NCBI GenBank assembly: GCA_949130485.1
Contig: OX422184.1
Location: 12,159,996-12,223,995, forward strand
Direction: 5' to 3'
Length of the DNA stretch: 64,000 nucleotides
DNA from: Agelas oroides
Lineage: Eukaryota > Porifera > Demospongiae > Agelasida > Agelasidae
The notes below the pieces were generated by a model. That model saw nothing but the letters and a program-made list of their open reading frames with translations. It was not told the DNA's origin and did not search any database. A program made the translations under genes and the position numbers. Of this stretch, positions 43,649 to 56,189 are shown piece by piece (positions within the stretch are counted from its first letter, which is position 1; each line of letters opens with the position of its first letter).

Positions 43649-45245
43649 ATTGCTCGAGCTTACTTTATGGTTCAAGTGGAAAATATGAGGGCACATCCTT
43701 GACTCTTGGGGCCTACCATTACGTCTACATTAATTTGGACCACATACGCGGCCTCCGATGTGCAATGGGTTAATTAGAAGATTTTGGTATCTAGAACCGT
43801 CCATTTTACACAGACTCGGTATACAATGTAGGCTCTGGGTATTGTTTCTAACAACTCAGACAGTTGTCAGTGCTAATACCTTTATATGGGTTCATAAAAC
43901 TGGGTCAGACAAGCAGAATGTTCTTAGAAAGTATGCTTACACAGCAAAAACAACAGTATGAAGTTCATACCAAAAGAGTATGATCTTCATCCCGAGTTTC
44001 ATACCGCTGAGGTCAGACTAGAAACTGTATGTAAACTACTACATTCAGTGTCCATTCCAGTCTGACAAAAAGTGCGCCAGGGTCACAAAACAATTTGATA
44101 GTCTATCTGAGCTGGTTTTGGTATCTTATTTTCCCATTCTAGTCCAGCACAGAGTGTCAGAGTGTACCAGAGTTACAAACCAATTTGATATTCTGAATGT
44201 AGAGGTAGAGTGGAGTTGATTGATACCTAGTTCTCAGGCGCGTTAAGGACTGGGTCCAGCTGTTTTGCACGCGCTGCCTAAATTACCCTTGGGGCAGGCG
44301 TTATCTTACCATAAACAGGAAGCCGGTTGTATCAATGTAAACAATGCGGAACCTTGGAATGCAATTAAGTACCTTCGCTATCACGAATGTTGTGGGTGGA
44401 TGCAATGTAGTGCTACTGTGGTGTCGTTCCCATCTTGTTTGGCTGGTTTTTGAGGGTTCCATCCCTACATGCGCTTGTTTTCATTTGAAAAACCTTTTTG
44501 TGACTTTGGTAAAAAGATGAGATGGTTTGTTGGGCTATTTCTATAAGTTACACAGATTCACAGTCATCATAATCATGTGCTTCATACCATTGAGCACAAC
44601 TGGCCTGGCTTCTTGTTCTCTAAATCAATTCTTTGCTGTGCTGTAAGGCTAAGATTCTCCGATCACATCGAAGATCTTCCAAGGCATTGGGATCAGCCTC
44701 CCTCAACGATTGTGGACGAGGGTCGAAAATCACCTTTGAACCAGCAGCACACTTTGAAGGGAACAATTCACATCGCCATAGGCTGGCTGCACTAGAAACA
44801 TGGTGGTAGTTTGACTTTAATACATGGCGGTCCATTCCCAAGGCTTGAAAGTACATGAAGAATAACCCGAGTTTTTAACCTGCACAACATGGAACCGTCG
44901 TCGTGTGGAGCCTATTCCAGTTGACGAGCTTGGTGCTCGTGGGATAGCTCATATTCCCTCATAAGACAAGGCTTACCTGGTGTTTTTAGTCCCTCCGAGA
45001 CTTCAGATACAAATAGTGGTGGCAGAGTTTCCTTACGTCACGTACTGTTGTTGTCCTTACTCTGCACTGCCTTTAACGCACCAACCAACATTACAATATA
45101 ATGTTACATGACGTAAAAAGGGCGTAAATTACACGACATAAAGATGACGTATTCTAAGGAACGACTGCCCGTGTAGCCTCATCCCCAGGCTTTCTCGAAT
45201 GAGACTAAGCACTAGCCCACAACCACGATAAAGATATCGCAGTCT
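43649..45245. other. No gene clearly seen; TTAA end-like site
   Basis: At 43754-43772 GTGCAATGGGTTAA resembles the inverted end of TTAA-type elements (compare TTAACCCATTACAC at 59320). A weak coding-like string (RVEPIPVDELGARGIAHIPS, plus, about 44900-44960) could not be assigned. Confidence 0.4.
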
Positions 45246-45790
45246 TTGACTCTACATGCAAGTTTGGTGACCTCACACAGTGAATCACTGGCAAACTCAA
45301 CATCCGAGGAACATTGTACTACCACGTGCACAAGCTTGGACTCATCACAATCAACTTCAAGTGATTCTTCAGCTTCAAGTGATTGTTTGGCTGCAAGTAC
45401 GCACGACTTCATACCCATGTCTACATCTGTTTACGCCAATGACGAAGTCCTGGCCAGTGCTTCTGCAAGACCGCTTTATGGTGGTGCTAAGAAAACAGTC
45501 ATTACGAATTACCTTTTGATACTGCAGTTCACACTGCGACACAGTCTGTCTGCAAAGGCATTTTCAGAACTTCTCCAACTGATTGCTGCTCACCTGCCTG
45601 ATGGCGCAAATCTCCCTCGCTGCGTTTACAACCTTAAGAAGTTTTCGTCAAAAGCTTTTTCCTGATGTCCAAGCAACCGTTCATGGATACTGTTCAGCAC
45701 GCCACAAACTGCTGCCGTCAGCACTGTCTGCTTGTGAAGATTGTTCTACTTGTCAGATAAATCGTTTCCTGTCTCACTGGAGCCCCAGTT
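45246..45790 (+). pseudogene. CACTA/EnSpm-like transposon ORF, N-terminal region
   Basis: A 139-codon frame begins with a serine/threonine-rich stretch, then reads LYGGAKKTVITNYLLILQFT, SAKAFSELLQLIAAHLPDGA and RCVYNLKKF. A frameshift near 45655 moves the reading to FPDVQATVHGYCSARHKLLP and ACEDCSTCQ. The order (LY.GA..TV......I..F......T..A...LL.LI...LP..N.LP.S.Y.LKKFF....; then HYYC..C and C..C) is the N-terminal part of tnp2-type invertebrate ORFs. It may belong to the same superfamily as the 3.3-kb core fragment, but the two are 42 kb apart. Confidence 0.55.
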
Positions 45791-46619
45791 GAAAAGGTTT
45801 TTTGAAGGTAATTAATGTATTGTTTTCCACTCCATGTGGGCATGACATGAACATGCATGACATGAACATGATACAAACTAGCCTTGAGGTACATTTTTAC
45901 CAAGCGGCAAGTTTCTTACTGTGCAATGAGCTGCCGTAATATACTTCATTTCTACTTTGCATGAACTGGATTTACAAAATTTAGTATGCTTTTTTTCCAC
46001 AGATAAAGAAATGTGGAGTGCACTACAGTTAAGGTTTCAGAGACAGCCATGCAACTATCAATATTAGGCCCCACATAAATTTAATTACTAGATTTTCATC
46101 CCCGCCCACACCAAACTTTTGTGAGCTAGTCTGCTTATTTTGGTGCGGTCAAGAGCACGTGTGCAAACCGCAAACACTCGTGCTAGCAACTGACAGAGAG
46201 AAAGATGGTGTTTGTTATCTGCCAAATACGGGCCCAATTGCGAGTCCTCAACAATTGGTATGGGTGCTCTGTGGCTGAACAAGTAACGCTTATTGATTTG
46301 TACAATCGGTATGCCCTGGGCAGTTAGACAATTCAGAAGCAATCCCTGTGGAGTTTGCAACCAGTAGGGTAGCCCTGTCCCTGGCACCTGGAGGAGTATT
46401 TCGAAAGCATCCACTGTTTCCAGACCCCGATGCAGCACGCTCTTGCTCTTCAACACCAAAATCGACGAACCATCCCAGAGTAGAAACCGCTTCCCCAACT
46501 GCTACATCAGGAAGACCATCACCATCTCACACTTGTTACGTCCAAAAGAACGAAGACTTTTCTGCCTGAGAAGTGGAACACACCAATGCAAAGCTAAGGC
46601 TGATGGGAAGCAGCCCTGG
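45791..46619. other. No assigned gene
   Basis: Overlapping open frames on both strands (minus 46498-46088, plus 46348-46569) have no motif I can name; composition does not single out one as coding. Confidence 0.35.
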
Positions 46620-47250
46620 CAAAGCATGTTGGTCTGACGTATGTCAGTACACTAGCTGATGCTATCTGGTATCTTGATAGAAATGAGAAAACACTGGCAG
46701 ACCGGTCCCTGGGAATTCCAGCTCAGCTACAGCAGTTTCAGGGAGTTGGTCATCTTTCCACACAAAATGAACAAATTCACGCTCGCGAGTGGTAAACTGG
46801 AAATGATCTGTGCACGATGATGCAGCCAGAGTGAATAGGGCTGCCGAGTGATTTCAGAGTTAACTTGCCCTCATCGAGTCAGCAACAACCTTCTTATGCT
46901 TGTGCTTCTCAGGCTGCTTGTAGCCCAGCCAGCGTTTCTGAGGGAAGCCTACCGGCAGTTGACAGGTGATTGCTCTGCCCACTCTAATGTAACGGAGAGA
47001 GATGTTGATCGGTGGATCGCTCAGCTTCTTGAAGATGAGGATCCTGACCTAATTTGGGACCTTTGTATCAACAGTGAGGGCCACCCTGAGACTTATACCA
47101 CTTTCCTTGATTTCTGCCGAATGTACATTTGCCAAGCAACAAAAGGATCGGCTGCACGTCAAGTTTATGATACAAGCGTGATAGTTTCGGAAAGCCCGCA
47201 TAGATGCACATTATGGATCTGCACTCTTCCACTACCAGTGATTAGCATCT
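46620..47250 (+). pseudogene. Decayed transposon-like ORF of unnamed family
   Basis: Pieces in successive frames: TYVSTLADAIWYLDRNEKTL (about 46630-46700); then 46900-47170 with FLREAYRQLTGDCSAH and VDRWIAQLLEDEDPDLIWDL, TTFLDFCRMYI; then in another frame from about 47195 AHYGSALFHYQ and a stop. LLEDEDPDLIWDLRxxNxGxPxxYxxFxxxC...AHYxSAxFxY is a combination I recall from multi-copy invertebrate ORFs that continue into a conserved D-rich core; the core is missing. Family name unknown to me. Confidence 0.4.
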
Positions 47251-47889
47251 TTCTGGCCTTGGACCTGGGCTTCCTCTGTGCTGTCCGCACGTCAACTTAT
47301 CATATTTTGAAAAACCCAGCAGAGCATATCACGTCAATCCTGAAAGTGGGTAAGTGTAATTGCACCAAAAAACAATGGACCAGATACATTACTGCTCAAT
47401 CTTGCGTATACATGAATGCACGCTTGTAGGTGTGGAATGACTTCAAGTCTTCTTCGAATGACTGTTTTCTGGCGCATGATACCGACTGACTGGAGACCAA
47501 TATTGGTTATTCCATTGACGTCACTCACAACAAAACTTAGAAGGCCCTCTCCACTTTTCCCATACTGTAAGCAACAGAAAACTGGTTAGGAGCCTGAGAA
47601 CAAGGGGCAGTAATTAGGGTAGTATGGTACACATGTTAAGTAACATGTTATATACCAGTAACTTTGTTTTGTATGTGTGTGTATCCATTCAAGGGCTCTT
47701 GTTTGAGCATCACTGTCATTGCTTCTTCCTTTGCTTCTGTAGGTTAGTTCACATATAGCTGTTCGAGAGAATCCACAGTTTACTTCTAGAGTGATATGCC
47801 TCAGACAGCTTTGTCCCATGCCACCTGTATATTGACAAACTCGTTCATGAATACACGTTACCTATGGCTACTGTTGATTTCAGTAGCTT
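47251..47889. other. No gene seen
   Basis: No motif or repeat recognised. Confidence 0.5.
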
Positions 47890-48037
47890 CAAATTTACCC
47901 TGGTCAACAAAACCCATTCACAACACTCTGAGGCTGTTGTCTGTTGCTTAGGACACACCATTTTCTAATTTTGTACGCATGCGCACACGAAGTCTCGTTC
48001 CCAGACCCAAAACCACGGTCATTGATGTGGAAGCGAG
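47890..48037 (+). mobile_element. Dispersed repeat family A, 3' part
   Basis: Matches 62716-62866 along its length: TTCAAATTTACCCTGGTCAA, AACACTCTGAGGCTG, TTCTAATTTTGTACGCATG and CACACGAAGTCTCGTTCCCA. It ends GGAAGCGAGACTA, which pairs with AGTCTCGTTCCC 40 bp upstream as a small hairpin. Confidence 0.75.
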
Positions 48038-49780
48038 ACTAGTACACAGGCTACGCATTTGTGGCTGATATGTCTTGTAGTTAATTCAATTATCACCATT
48101 ATGTGGAATAACCTTGAAGGGTTTGCACATGCAAGAACTTCTGAAGGAAGCTGCTCCTAAGAACATGTTATGTGTGGACTCCCGTTGTAGGGTCCACAAA
48201 CGTAACGGAGTGATTCACGACCCCATGTGAAGCTGACATAAACAACTATCAGAAAAGCAGGTAAGATGTTACGTTCTGAATACACGTCAGTAAATTAACT
48301 TTATGGGGCAGATTTTATCGTTTTTCATCCAACTACATCCGTGAGGGCTAATTCATCATGATTAATACTAATCCATAACCTTCATGAGCTTCTAATAAGA
48401 TTTGTCAACTTATGATTCACTTGCACGCCTGTGAATCTCTACTAAGCGTAGGGCCCGCCATTTATTTATGTATATAGGCGGCTTGGGAAGAGGTTTAGAA
48501 CCTCAGAACCAGTGTGCAGTACCTGCCAACCTGGTCTGGATTGAACTTGCTGCCAAAACCTTGGAATAACGTTTGTGCACATGGAGGTCGAAGTACAACA
48601 CCGACATTGTAGGGTTAAAATTATGAATATTAATAAGGTGATGTAACCATTGCACTGGCCCTGGGGCTACGCGATATCCTAGCAACCATGATGTGGATCA
48701 AGTTTCTCGGGCTAACTCCTGGCAAAAGTGGAAATACAGGTGTAAGAAGGTGGGACTGGTCTACACAAGACCTTTAGGAAGATTAATGTAGTATTTAAAG
48801 GGCTAATAATGGTAATAAGTGGCCAATTCTGGCAGTTATTTTTTTACACATTCTAATTATAGCACGAACTTCATTTTCATGTCATATGGCCTCTTATTTA
48901 GTTTGAGGATGTTTGGTGAAAAGAAGTATTTCAGTTACTCTCATCTCAACCAAAAGATTGAAAGCAAGGAGTTGGGGTATATGGAGGACAACCGCCCTTG
49001 TCTAGTTTTCCGCAGTGATAAAACACAGCTTTGGAATGTAAGTGTATTCCGTACAACTAGTATAGATGCTAATCTGTACCTTTAGCTTCACTTGGAGGGT
49101 AGAGGCTGTTGTGATCACTGGCGATGGCGGCGGCACTGCGCATGAAGTGGCGGGTTACTACAGCTGGAAAGTATGTACCAGAATCTGATCAGGTTTGAAG
49201 CTTCCACCAGTACCTTTTTCAGTACTTACACCAGTCCATCATTTGTGAGAGAGCATCCACGACTCAACAGCGCGAGAGAAGTGCAAGGCAAAGTTGCTCC
49301 ACCTACTAGTTATTACTGAACATCACCGGCAATTATTATTACAACAGGAAATACTGCATAGCATGACATCAAAGCAAGCAAGGCTGGATGAAGGAAAACT
49401 ATGTACAACGTACATTAAATACAGTCCGGATATATTATGTGATATACAATACTCTATTTGTATGGAAGGTGGCAGGGAGCATGTCCCAACCCCTCCCCGA
49501 ACCCTGAACGATTTTCTAAATACAGTGCGGAGGATTTTCTATCCGTCTGAGGGATAAACTGGTACAGTACGTATGCATTGGTGATTGTGGCATCAAAGAT
49601 GAACCAAAAACTAATGCACCATCAAAAAGAATTTTTACTATTCCACTGTTATAGGTATTTATTTTTATGCATATTACGTTTGTAATATTTGAACACAAAG
49701 AACCTTCTGTGCAAAATAGCAATGCATCACTTGGGAGTTTGTCATATAGTGTAGGGACCACTTAAGTTTGCTTTGTATGC
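48038..49780. other. No recognised gene
   Basis: An open stretch at 48890-49085 (plus; ELGYMEDNRPCLVFRSDKTQ) and one at 49380-49557 (plus; REHVPTPPRTLNDFLNTVRR) look mildly protein-like but were not assigned. Confidence 0.35.
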
Positions 49781-49995
49781 GTGCAGGAAAATCTACCAAC
49801 ATTTATTGCCTTTGTAGACCTCAAAAAAGCCTTTGACAGTGTAGATAGAGACCTCCTATGGCACAGATTAGGTCACTATGGAATTAGTGGGAAATTCCTA
49901 GATCTTATAAAATGCCTATATAGAGATGCTGAGTACTGTGTAAGAGTAAATGATACCGTCACTGAACCATTCCCTGTAACATCTGGAGTTAAAGT
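49781..49995 (+). pseudogene. Non-LTR (LINE) reverse transcriptase fragment
   Basis: The plus strand reads PTFIAFVDLKKAFDSVDRDL, LWHRLGHYGISGKFLDLIKC and TEPFPVTSGVK. FVDLKKAFDSVDR carries the first catalytic Asp of LINE RTs, and VTSGVKQGCxLSP should follow, but sequence diverges exactly after SGVK. Both ends are therefore broken, leaving about 70 residues. The fragment itself has no stop or frameshift. The clade cannot be set from so little. Confidence 0.85.
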
Positions 49996-50925
49996 TTACA
50001 ACCATTACCTAACTTATCGTATACAGTTAAACAATTACCAGGGGGAAAACATAGGGCTAAGTTGTACAGTTTTCCTTGTCCAGATAACTAAAAACATCGA
50101 TCCTATAAACCATCCTAAATTCAACGTTAAACTTACAATTTAAGTCATTTCCTCGTCTAATACTACCTTGAATACCTAGAATTAATGAGCTAACATTATC
50201 AGATACTACACAAAATGCAGGACTTGGGTCTTCATATCTCCTACACAGGTGAAAATAGTGGAATATCAGTGATAGTTTTTCCGTAATGATGCTACTCTGA
50301 CCATCATGTTTTTAACCAGGCATCCAATCCTTTTTACCTGCTATGCACGCAAACCTAAAACAAGAACAAATTGAGGTCTGCTCATGTTTATCCTGTACAA
50401 ACTAGGTGCAAGTGGCTATACAACTAAGTGCACTCAGTTACACTCACTTCACTGCTGCTTCCGTGATGTCCTTCTCCACCCAACTCGGATCTTCCTTGGA
50501 TCTTCATTTCCGTATAAATATTAAATTCACAATTATACTTGGGTGGGTGGGGCTGAGTCATTTGCAGGTTCCTCATAGCAGCCTTGGAACCTTCACAAAT
50601 GAATAGTTATGCATATTACTGGTTTATTACCTGCTTTGTTCTCTTGCTGACTACCCTGTCCAAGCGGTAACAGCCTTAGGGTAACGAGTCGGCATTGCCA
50701 ATTGATAATGCTGACCGTGAATGCTTTCGTCCGGCCTTGCTAATTGTGCTCTCCAGCAGATCAGCAGTACTCCATCCGTGTAAGGCTTTGTAGAACCCTG
50801 GAGCATGCCTAGCTCGCTTCGCTTGAAACTGTCTCACAGCCATGACTGCAGCTGCTGCTTTCCGCACGCTCACGTTAACTTGCCATAATTGTCACGTTAC
50901 ACGGAGACAACCCGTTTACTAACGA
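49996..50925. other. No gene seen
   Basis: No coding motif or repeat recognised. Confidence 0.5.
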
Positions 50926-52590
50926 TTCCGTGTCATGTCCGCGTGTGCATTTCTGGTAATGAGTCAGACTCAGCTAGCCTACATCCACTGTTAATTGCCG
51001 GAGCAGTTATGATGAGAGACAAGTTGTGTACATATGCACAAGACCAGCTTCCTGGAGGGAAATACTGCGATCCAGCTGAAGCAGATCTAGAGATTTAGAA
51101 GTTTACACTGAAAGACTATACGGCCTTCTTCGACTGTCAGGTGAGGATAGCATTGTAGAACAAAGTCTTTCAGGGCAAGCATACCACCAAATGGACAAGA
51201 TTTGTAAGCAGCTGCTAAGACACTACTGCCTGAAGGTAAAGATTAGAGAGCTCAATCGCCTTTGGGATATTCGTCCTACACCTAATGGAACAGTGGGGGT
51301 ACAACAGTCACTGACAGACCGACTTCACATTCGAATTCTGAAATTAGTTGAAGTGACCTCAGCAGATGCACCTTTCAAAGTCCTGAAGAAAGTGCGGGTA
51401 AAACTTTCTGGTGATGGCAGAAACATTGGAAAGCGGTTGCATATGCCTTACTATCACTTTACCCAGGAAGAAAGAGCTGGAAGTTTGCTGGGAAAGTTGT
51501 CTGCAAGGACTGGAAAGCATCCTACTCCTTTTTCTTTTTTTGTGGACGTTAAAATCACAATATACAGAGTATCACTTTCACTGCTGCTGTCAGATATGTT
51601 CCCATCCTGTTAAATACGAGTTTAAAGGTTATGTACATGTATATAGTTGTGCACATATGGACAAAATCCCTTACTTTCGGTGCAGCTGAATGTTGCCAAT
51701 GATTCCAATAGAAAACATCATGCTTCTGAAGAAATCAAGGTAGGCACAGTCTTGGACTGGTTGTGCATTATGGAAGGACTAGGTAGCACAAATGGCTAAT
51801 ATAACAGACCTCCCGGGAGAAAAAGGGTGACAAACAAGAACAGAAGATAAATTAATTATAATACAGAGTATTATAAGGATAGTAATGAGTATAGTGATTA
51901 ATAATTTTCAAGGTCAATGATTCTGAAACCCGAATTTCTAATTAAAGCACATAAGCTATACCGAGTGTTAGCCGTAGCGTGACAATTTTTCAAGTACTAT
52001 TGAGATAGGATGGTTTTTACAATGGAAAGCTGAGTGAGAGGATATGTCTATGGAGAGAGATAGCAATCTTTATTTTTATTATGTGCTACTTCTCAGTATG
52101 CTTATATATGGTGTAAATGCCCAGCAGGGGAACGTTACAATCCAGACACACAGTGGTCGATGTCAGATCCATCACAGGGAGCACGTTCAATTCAGGAGAA
52201 TATGCAGATAGCTGCTAAACCCCGACAGAAGAAATTCAAAGACAGCATGGTCTGTTGATACCTGCAATCAATGATTGTGAGTCACCCTCCACTGTTCCCT
52301 ACAATACCACTGACTAATGTCGTAATCGACAACTTACATCTGTTTCTGCGAGTGCTTATCAATCTGCTGATCGTTGAATTAAGAAGGCAGGATGCCATAG
52401 ACAAGGTGACTAAGTTCTCATCATTTGATCCCGTAAAGTACTTCAGACCTTGGTGTCCCCAGCTACCATTCTATACTGGGCAGAATTCAAAGCAGTTAAA
52501 GATCAGAACGCTTACTGGTCCAGAGAAGCACAAAGTCATTAGCAGTATACGAATGTGTACTTCTACAATGTTCATCCCACATATTGCCAC
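50926..52590 (+). pseudogene. Large decayed transposon gene, unnamed family, in blocks
   Basis: Several plus-strand blocks look like one protein in order. 51015-51095: LCTYAQDQLPGGKYCDPAEA. 51185-51465: KVKIRELNRLWDIRPTPNGT, RLHIRILKLVEVTSADAPFK and KVRVKLSGDGRNIGKRLH. 52075-52255: ATSQYAYIWCKCPAGERYN and QWSMSDPSQGARSIQENMQ. 52270-52560: HPPLFPTIPLTNVVIDNLHL, RRQDAIDKVTKFSSFDPVKY and FYTGQNSKQLKIRTLTGPEK. I recognise this combination (LSGDGxxIGKRLH; YxCxWCKCP; PLFPxIPxxxVVIDxLHLFLR) from multi-copy ORFs of sponges and cnidarians, probably a DNA transposon, but I cannot name the superfamily. Stops (about 51092, 52258) and the 51480-52070 gap show decay or insertion. Confidence 0.5.
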
Positions 52591-54571
52591 TGATACATGC
52601 ATTTTCACCACTACAATATTAATAATACATGCATGTGAAAGTTGGTTCCTTGCATTAAAAACATCTATTGCATCTACGAGTCACACACACTTATATATAA
52701 AGTACATACATGCAGGTCTTACTGTAGTGCTAGTGTTTCACTAAGTTCTGGTGCAACTCCATCCATCCTCACAAATATGAAGATGAGGACGTAACAACCT
52801 GGATGGGTCTGAATCAGGTCACCATTTTCATTGAACTCTTCAACTGGAGCTCTGTGGTGAAGATATCTGATCCAAAGGGGTTTCTATACGGACCACTAGA
52901 CGAACTGGAGAGCTGGACTAAAGGGAAGCAAGAATGCAGTGACTCGGCTACAATTCAAGTTGACTGTTTAAGAGTTGCAAGATGTCTTACAGACTTCGAA
53001 CCAAGGACGAAGCTTCCGAGGCCTGAGTGAGTCAAGTCTGACGATAGGCTTTACAAAGGTGTTGCAGAGAAAAGATCATGTAAAGATCATACGGATTACT
53101 GGGTCCTTGAGTATTTAAAGCTATTGTAGTCTGCTGACAGCTATTGATTGAGCCACCGGAAACCATACGAACAGACTCCACCCCTAACATCAAAGGGTCA
53201 TTTCCGTTCACACTAATTCACACTTCCATGTAGTGAATGTCCGTTTTGTGGCAAAACTTCTCCATAGGTCCTGGGCTTCATAAATATCTAGACAGATTTC
53301 GAGCTGTGCCTTGTTAGTCAACGAGCAAAGCCAAAGACAGTACACACAACACGCGGCAGGTCGCCCTCCGTAAACCGGTTACATGCACTTAAGAAAAGAT
53401 ATCTAGGTTCAGAATAACCCTGGAAAGCCTTTGTCTGTTCCTTACTTCACTCTCTAGAGCTTCGTTTGACTTCTCCTTGGAAAAAAGCTTTGTAAAAATT
53501 GACATCACGTGAGGTTAATCTATTTCCGCCTTTGAGGTTAATTGCATTCCATTTAATCTCGTGTATAATCGGTTAACAGCTGTACAGAGTACGAAAAGCG
53601 ATTGAAAGATGTAGCACTGTTTGTTCAGGTCTGTATTTGGTCTTCCTGCTGGAACTAACAAGTCAGCTTTGTACCTTACTGTAACTAGTAACATATTACT
53701 GTCAGAACAGCATTAATCATTGCTGGTATTAAAGTTAAGAGCAATGGGTTTCCTGAAAAGGGCAAAACTCCTCCTCCTCCTCTTCCTCCTCCCCTCCTCC
53801 TCCTTCTCCTAGTAAAAGTCACCTCAAAGTATGTGATTTACTAATCTAACGCAAGAAATTCAATTCCTGGAATTTATGGGTGAATCTAACTTAACGCATT
53901 CCCACTCAAATTATTAATTTGCATCCCAATAAATGCGGTAACCATAAATGTGGTTATGACCTTCCTGCCTTTGCTTATTAATTTTAAACTTACTAGTTTT
54001 CTCTTACTAAACTTAATGATCATTTCACATTTGTTGTGTGTACATCGGATAAAATGGAGCAACAAGCTTGGTGTACTAGGATGTGTAGTAAGGACCTATT
54101 TTTATATGGTTTGGAAATGGAGCCTGATAGGTGGTGTGTGTTTGCAATGGTTGTTACTAGCACGTATTAGAGTTAGGAGGTTGAAAGTTGGTGTGTACAT
54201 AGCCAGGTCATCACATGATGTTTGTAACAGGAATGGGCCTTTGTGCTCAAGCTTTTGTGTGCATGAGGAGTCAAAACCATAACTCCAAATTTAGTGTGCT
54301 TATCTCAAACGTTGGTTGGTAACTGGCCTTGTACATTGTGTGGGTAGTAAAGACCTACTTTTATAGACACTAGAAATGAATACTGTAATGTTGGGGTATC
54401 AGCATCTTGCCTGCATTACAGCGAAGATGAGACTCAGGTAGTTTACAATATATTTTGCAATGAAAATCTTCGGCAAAATTTTTACCGAAGGTGTTTTCAC
54501 TGTTGTTTGGATGATTAGCTAGAACAAATTCAGTAGAACCAGTAGCGCATGGGAAAGTCATCATTCTGGTA
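52591..54571. other. No assigned gene; one CTC microsatellite
   Basis: An open frame at 52803-53030 (plus) has no motif. A (CTC)n/(CCT)n tract is at 53768-53812. The remainder is AT-rich without structure. Confidence 0.45.
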
Positions 54572-55013
54572 TAAAGGGTTAATACACGAATATGAGTGGT
54601 GTAAACTTCCATATGACCAAGTACATGCTCAGTATGTAGCTCAAACTTGAAACTGTTTTCAAGCATTGGTAGTTAGGCTTAGTTTCGTTAAAAACTAACC
54701 TGCTTTACTCGGGAAGTAGTCATACAAGTTGGCAGTGAAGTTCGAATAAGATACAGCGGTGGAAGTGTGAGTACTCACTATGTATATGTGCATGCATATG
54801 TACTGTTGATCATTTTCAGGTACATAGTGGGTACCTACGTTTCCACCATTGTAGCTTCTTCGGACTTTACTAGCAGCAGCAATTGCAACAAATAGTGGAG
54901 CTAAGTACGGGCACATTTGCTGCTGTTGGGGTTACGGACAAGAAATTTCACAGGCACGTTTGTCCGCTATCGGGTGTAAAGACCCGATAGCGGCCAAATG
55001 TGCCCGTACTTAA
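54572..55013 (-). mobile_element. Rearranged copy of the TTAA element at 59324-59942
   Basis: 54666-54713 and 54714-54780 (reverse complement) match 59715-59818, and 54902-54979 (reverse complement) matches 59327-59400, so the body is on the minus strand. But 54809-54875 matches 59686-59752 in plus orientation, and 54982-55012 matches 59383-59410 in plus orientation. Each plus piece pairs with a neighbouring minus piece, giving two hairpins (54714-54875 and 54902-55012). TTAA occurs at 54572-54575 and 55010-55013. Confidence 0.6.
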
Positions 55014-55240
55014 GAAAGTACTCCCATACCTACTTGGAGCTAGGCTGGAGGAATGGATAATATTCAGGAATATCACTCTTGAGCCTAAGAAATGCAACTG
55101 AGGTGACCAAAATATGGTTTACCCTTTGGGGCCTAAAATATCTTTTCATCTTACACATCTGTCCCTGGAGGAGTTCTTGGTTGCATGGTTGTGGTTGTGT
55201 GTCGAGTGGGGGAGCACCAACACCGCTGGCACATCGATGT

Positions 55241-55318
55241 TCAAAATTTCACACATACGTAAAGTGTGAAGTTAAAACATAAAGGGAGATGGGGATGGGG
55301 CATTTATGGCTTAATTGG
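55241..55318. repeat. Copy of the 13.9-kb repeat
   Basis: Shares TTTCACACATACGTAAAGTG and GGGATGGGGCATTTATGGCT with 13905-13975 and then diverges at GGGGCGAGCC. Confidence 0.75.
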
Positions 55319-55378
55319 GGCGAGCCTGAGCGAGCCCCACACTAGCGGGACTGCATTGCGCACGTGCGTGTGTATGTT

Positions 55379-55735
55379 TGCTTGCTTGCTTGCTTGCGGC
55401 CATATACCGTAAATTTTAAATGACCGCGGTTAAATTTTAAAATTACGAAGACCAAGCTCATGCATTCGGTAGCCGAGTAGGTTAAGGGCTATTGCCAGAG
55501 TGCAGCGTCAGTGACCCAGAGCGGAGACTGACTGAAGTTGAAGCATGCATGGCAACTTACTCCTTGCCGCTACAAATCTTTAACGGCAGGCTGCCCACAG
55601 GCAGTACAAATTTCGATGACGACGGTGGTTGAGGTCGCTCCAGGTAGGGCCATGCATAAACGACACTTATAAACACCAATAATTCAGCTCATGACTTTAG
55701 CGTTAAACACCAATAATTCAGCTCATGACTTTAGC
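55379..55735. repeat. (CTTG)n tract and a 32-bp exact direct repeat
   Basis: A short CTTGCTTGCTTGCTTG array lies near 55380-55398. AAACACCAATAATTCAGCTC plus ATGACTTTAGCG occurs at 55669-55700 and 55704-55735 with 3 bp between; exact identity implies a recent duplication. Confidence 0.75.
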
Positions 55736-56090
55736 GATGCCAGGAATGTAGCCAAATAGGTCTTCTGAAAAAAAAAGAGACTAGCTAAAGAAACTAATGA
55801 AAAAGCTCCTCAATGAACTTTCAATTAACGGATTTTGCAGTTTTACATTACCAACATTCGCATCATTGATTTTCTGTAAAATGGTCATGACTTATACTGT
55901 GGCATGTATCACAAGATAAAAGAGCTCAGGCCTTTTGAGCAAATTTTATACTGCAAGCCTTTAAACGTTTTAGGAGCATGTTTTGCTTTATGCAGTGGGA
56001 GTGATCGATTGACTACACTTCAGCTAAGGCTGAAATTTGGTCATTTATAACCTTTCAGCATGTACAATCATCTTTTGATTGTTTTAATAG
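55736..56090. other. No gene seen (possible intron)
   Basis: Nothing recognised; ends in a pyrimidine-rich stretch before the exon-like block at 56091. Confidence 0.4.
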
Positions 56091-56189
56091 GGAAAATACC
56101 ATCAGGACCGAAAGAGAAAATGCCCTCGATCTCAAAAATATGTCGACAACAGGAAAGAAGTTGAGACATTGAGGGCCATTGTGGTAGAT
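56091..56189 (+). CDS. Exon-like block with good splice flanks
   Basis: Preceded by TTTTGATTGTTTTAATAG and followed by GTAAGT. Exactly 99 bp, open in one frame: GKYHQDRKRKCPRSQKYVDN then RKEVETLRAIVVD. Length divisible by three and consensus donor make it a fair exon candidate. The basic first half could be nuclear or nucleic-acid related, but I recognise no family. Confidence 0.35.

Noticed and set aside
46088-46498. 136-codon minus-strand ORF
   Set aside because: No recognisable motif; overlaps plus-strand frames and decayed transposon sequence.
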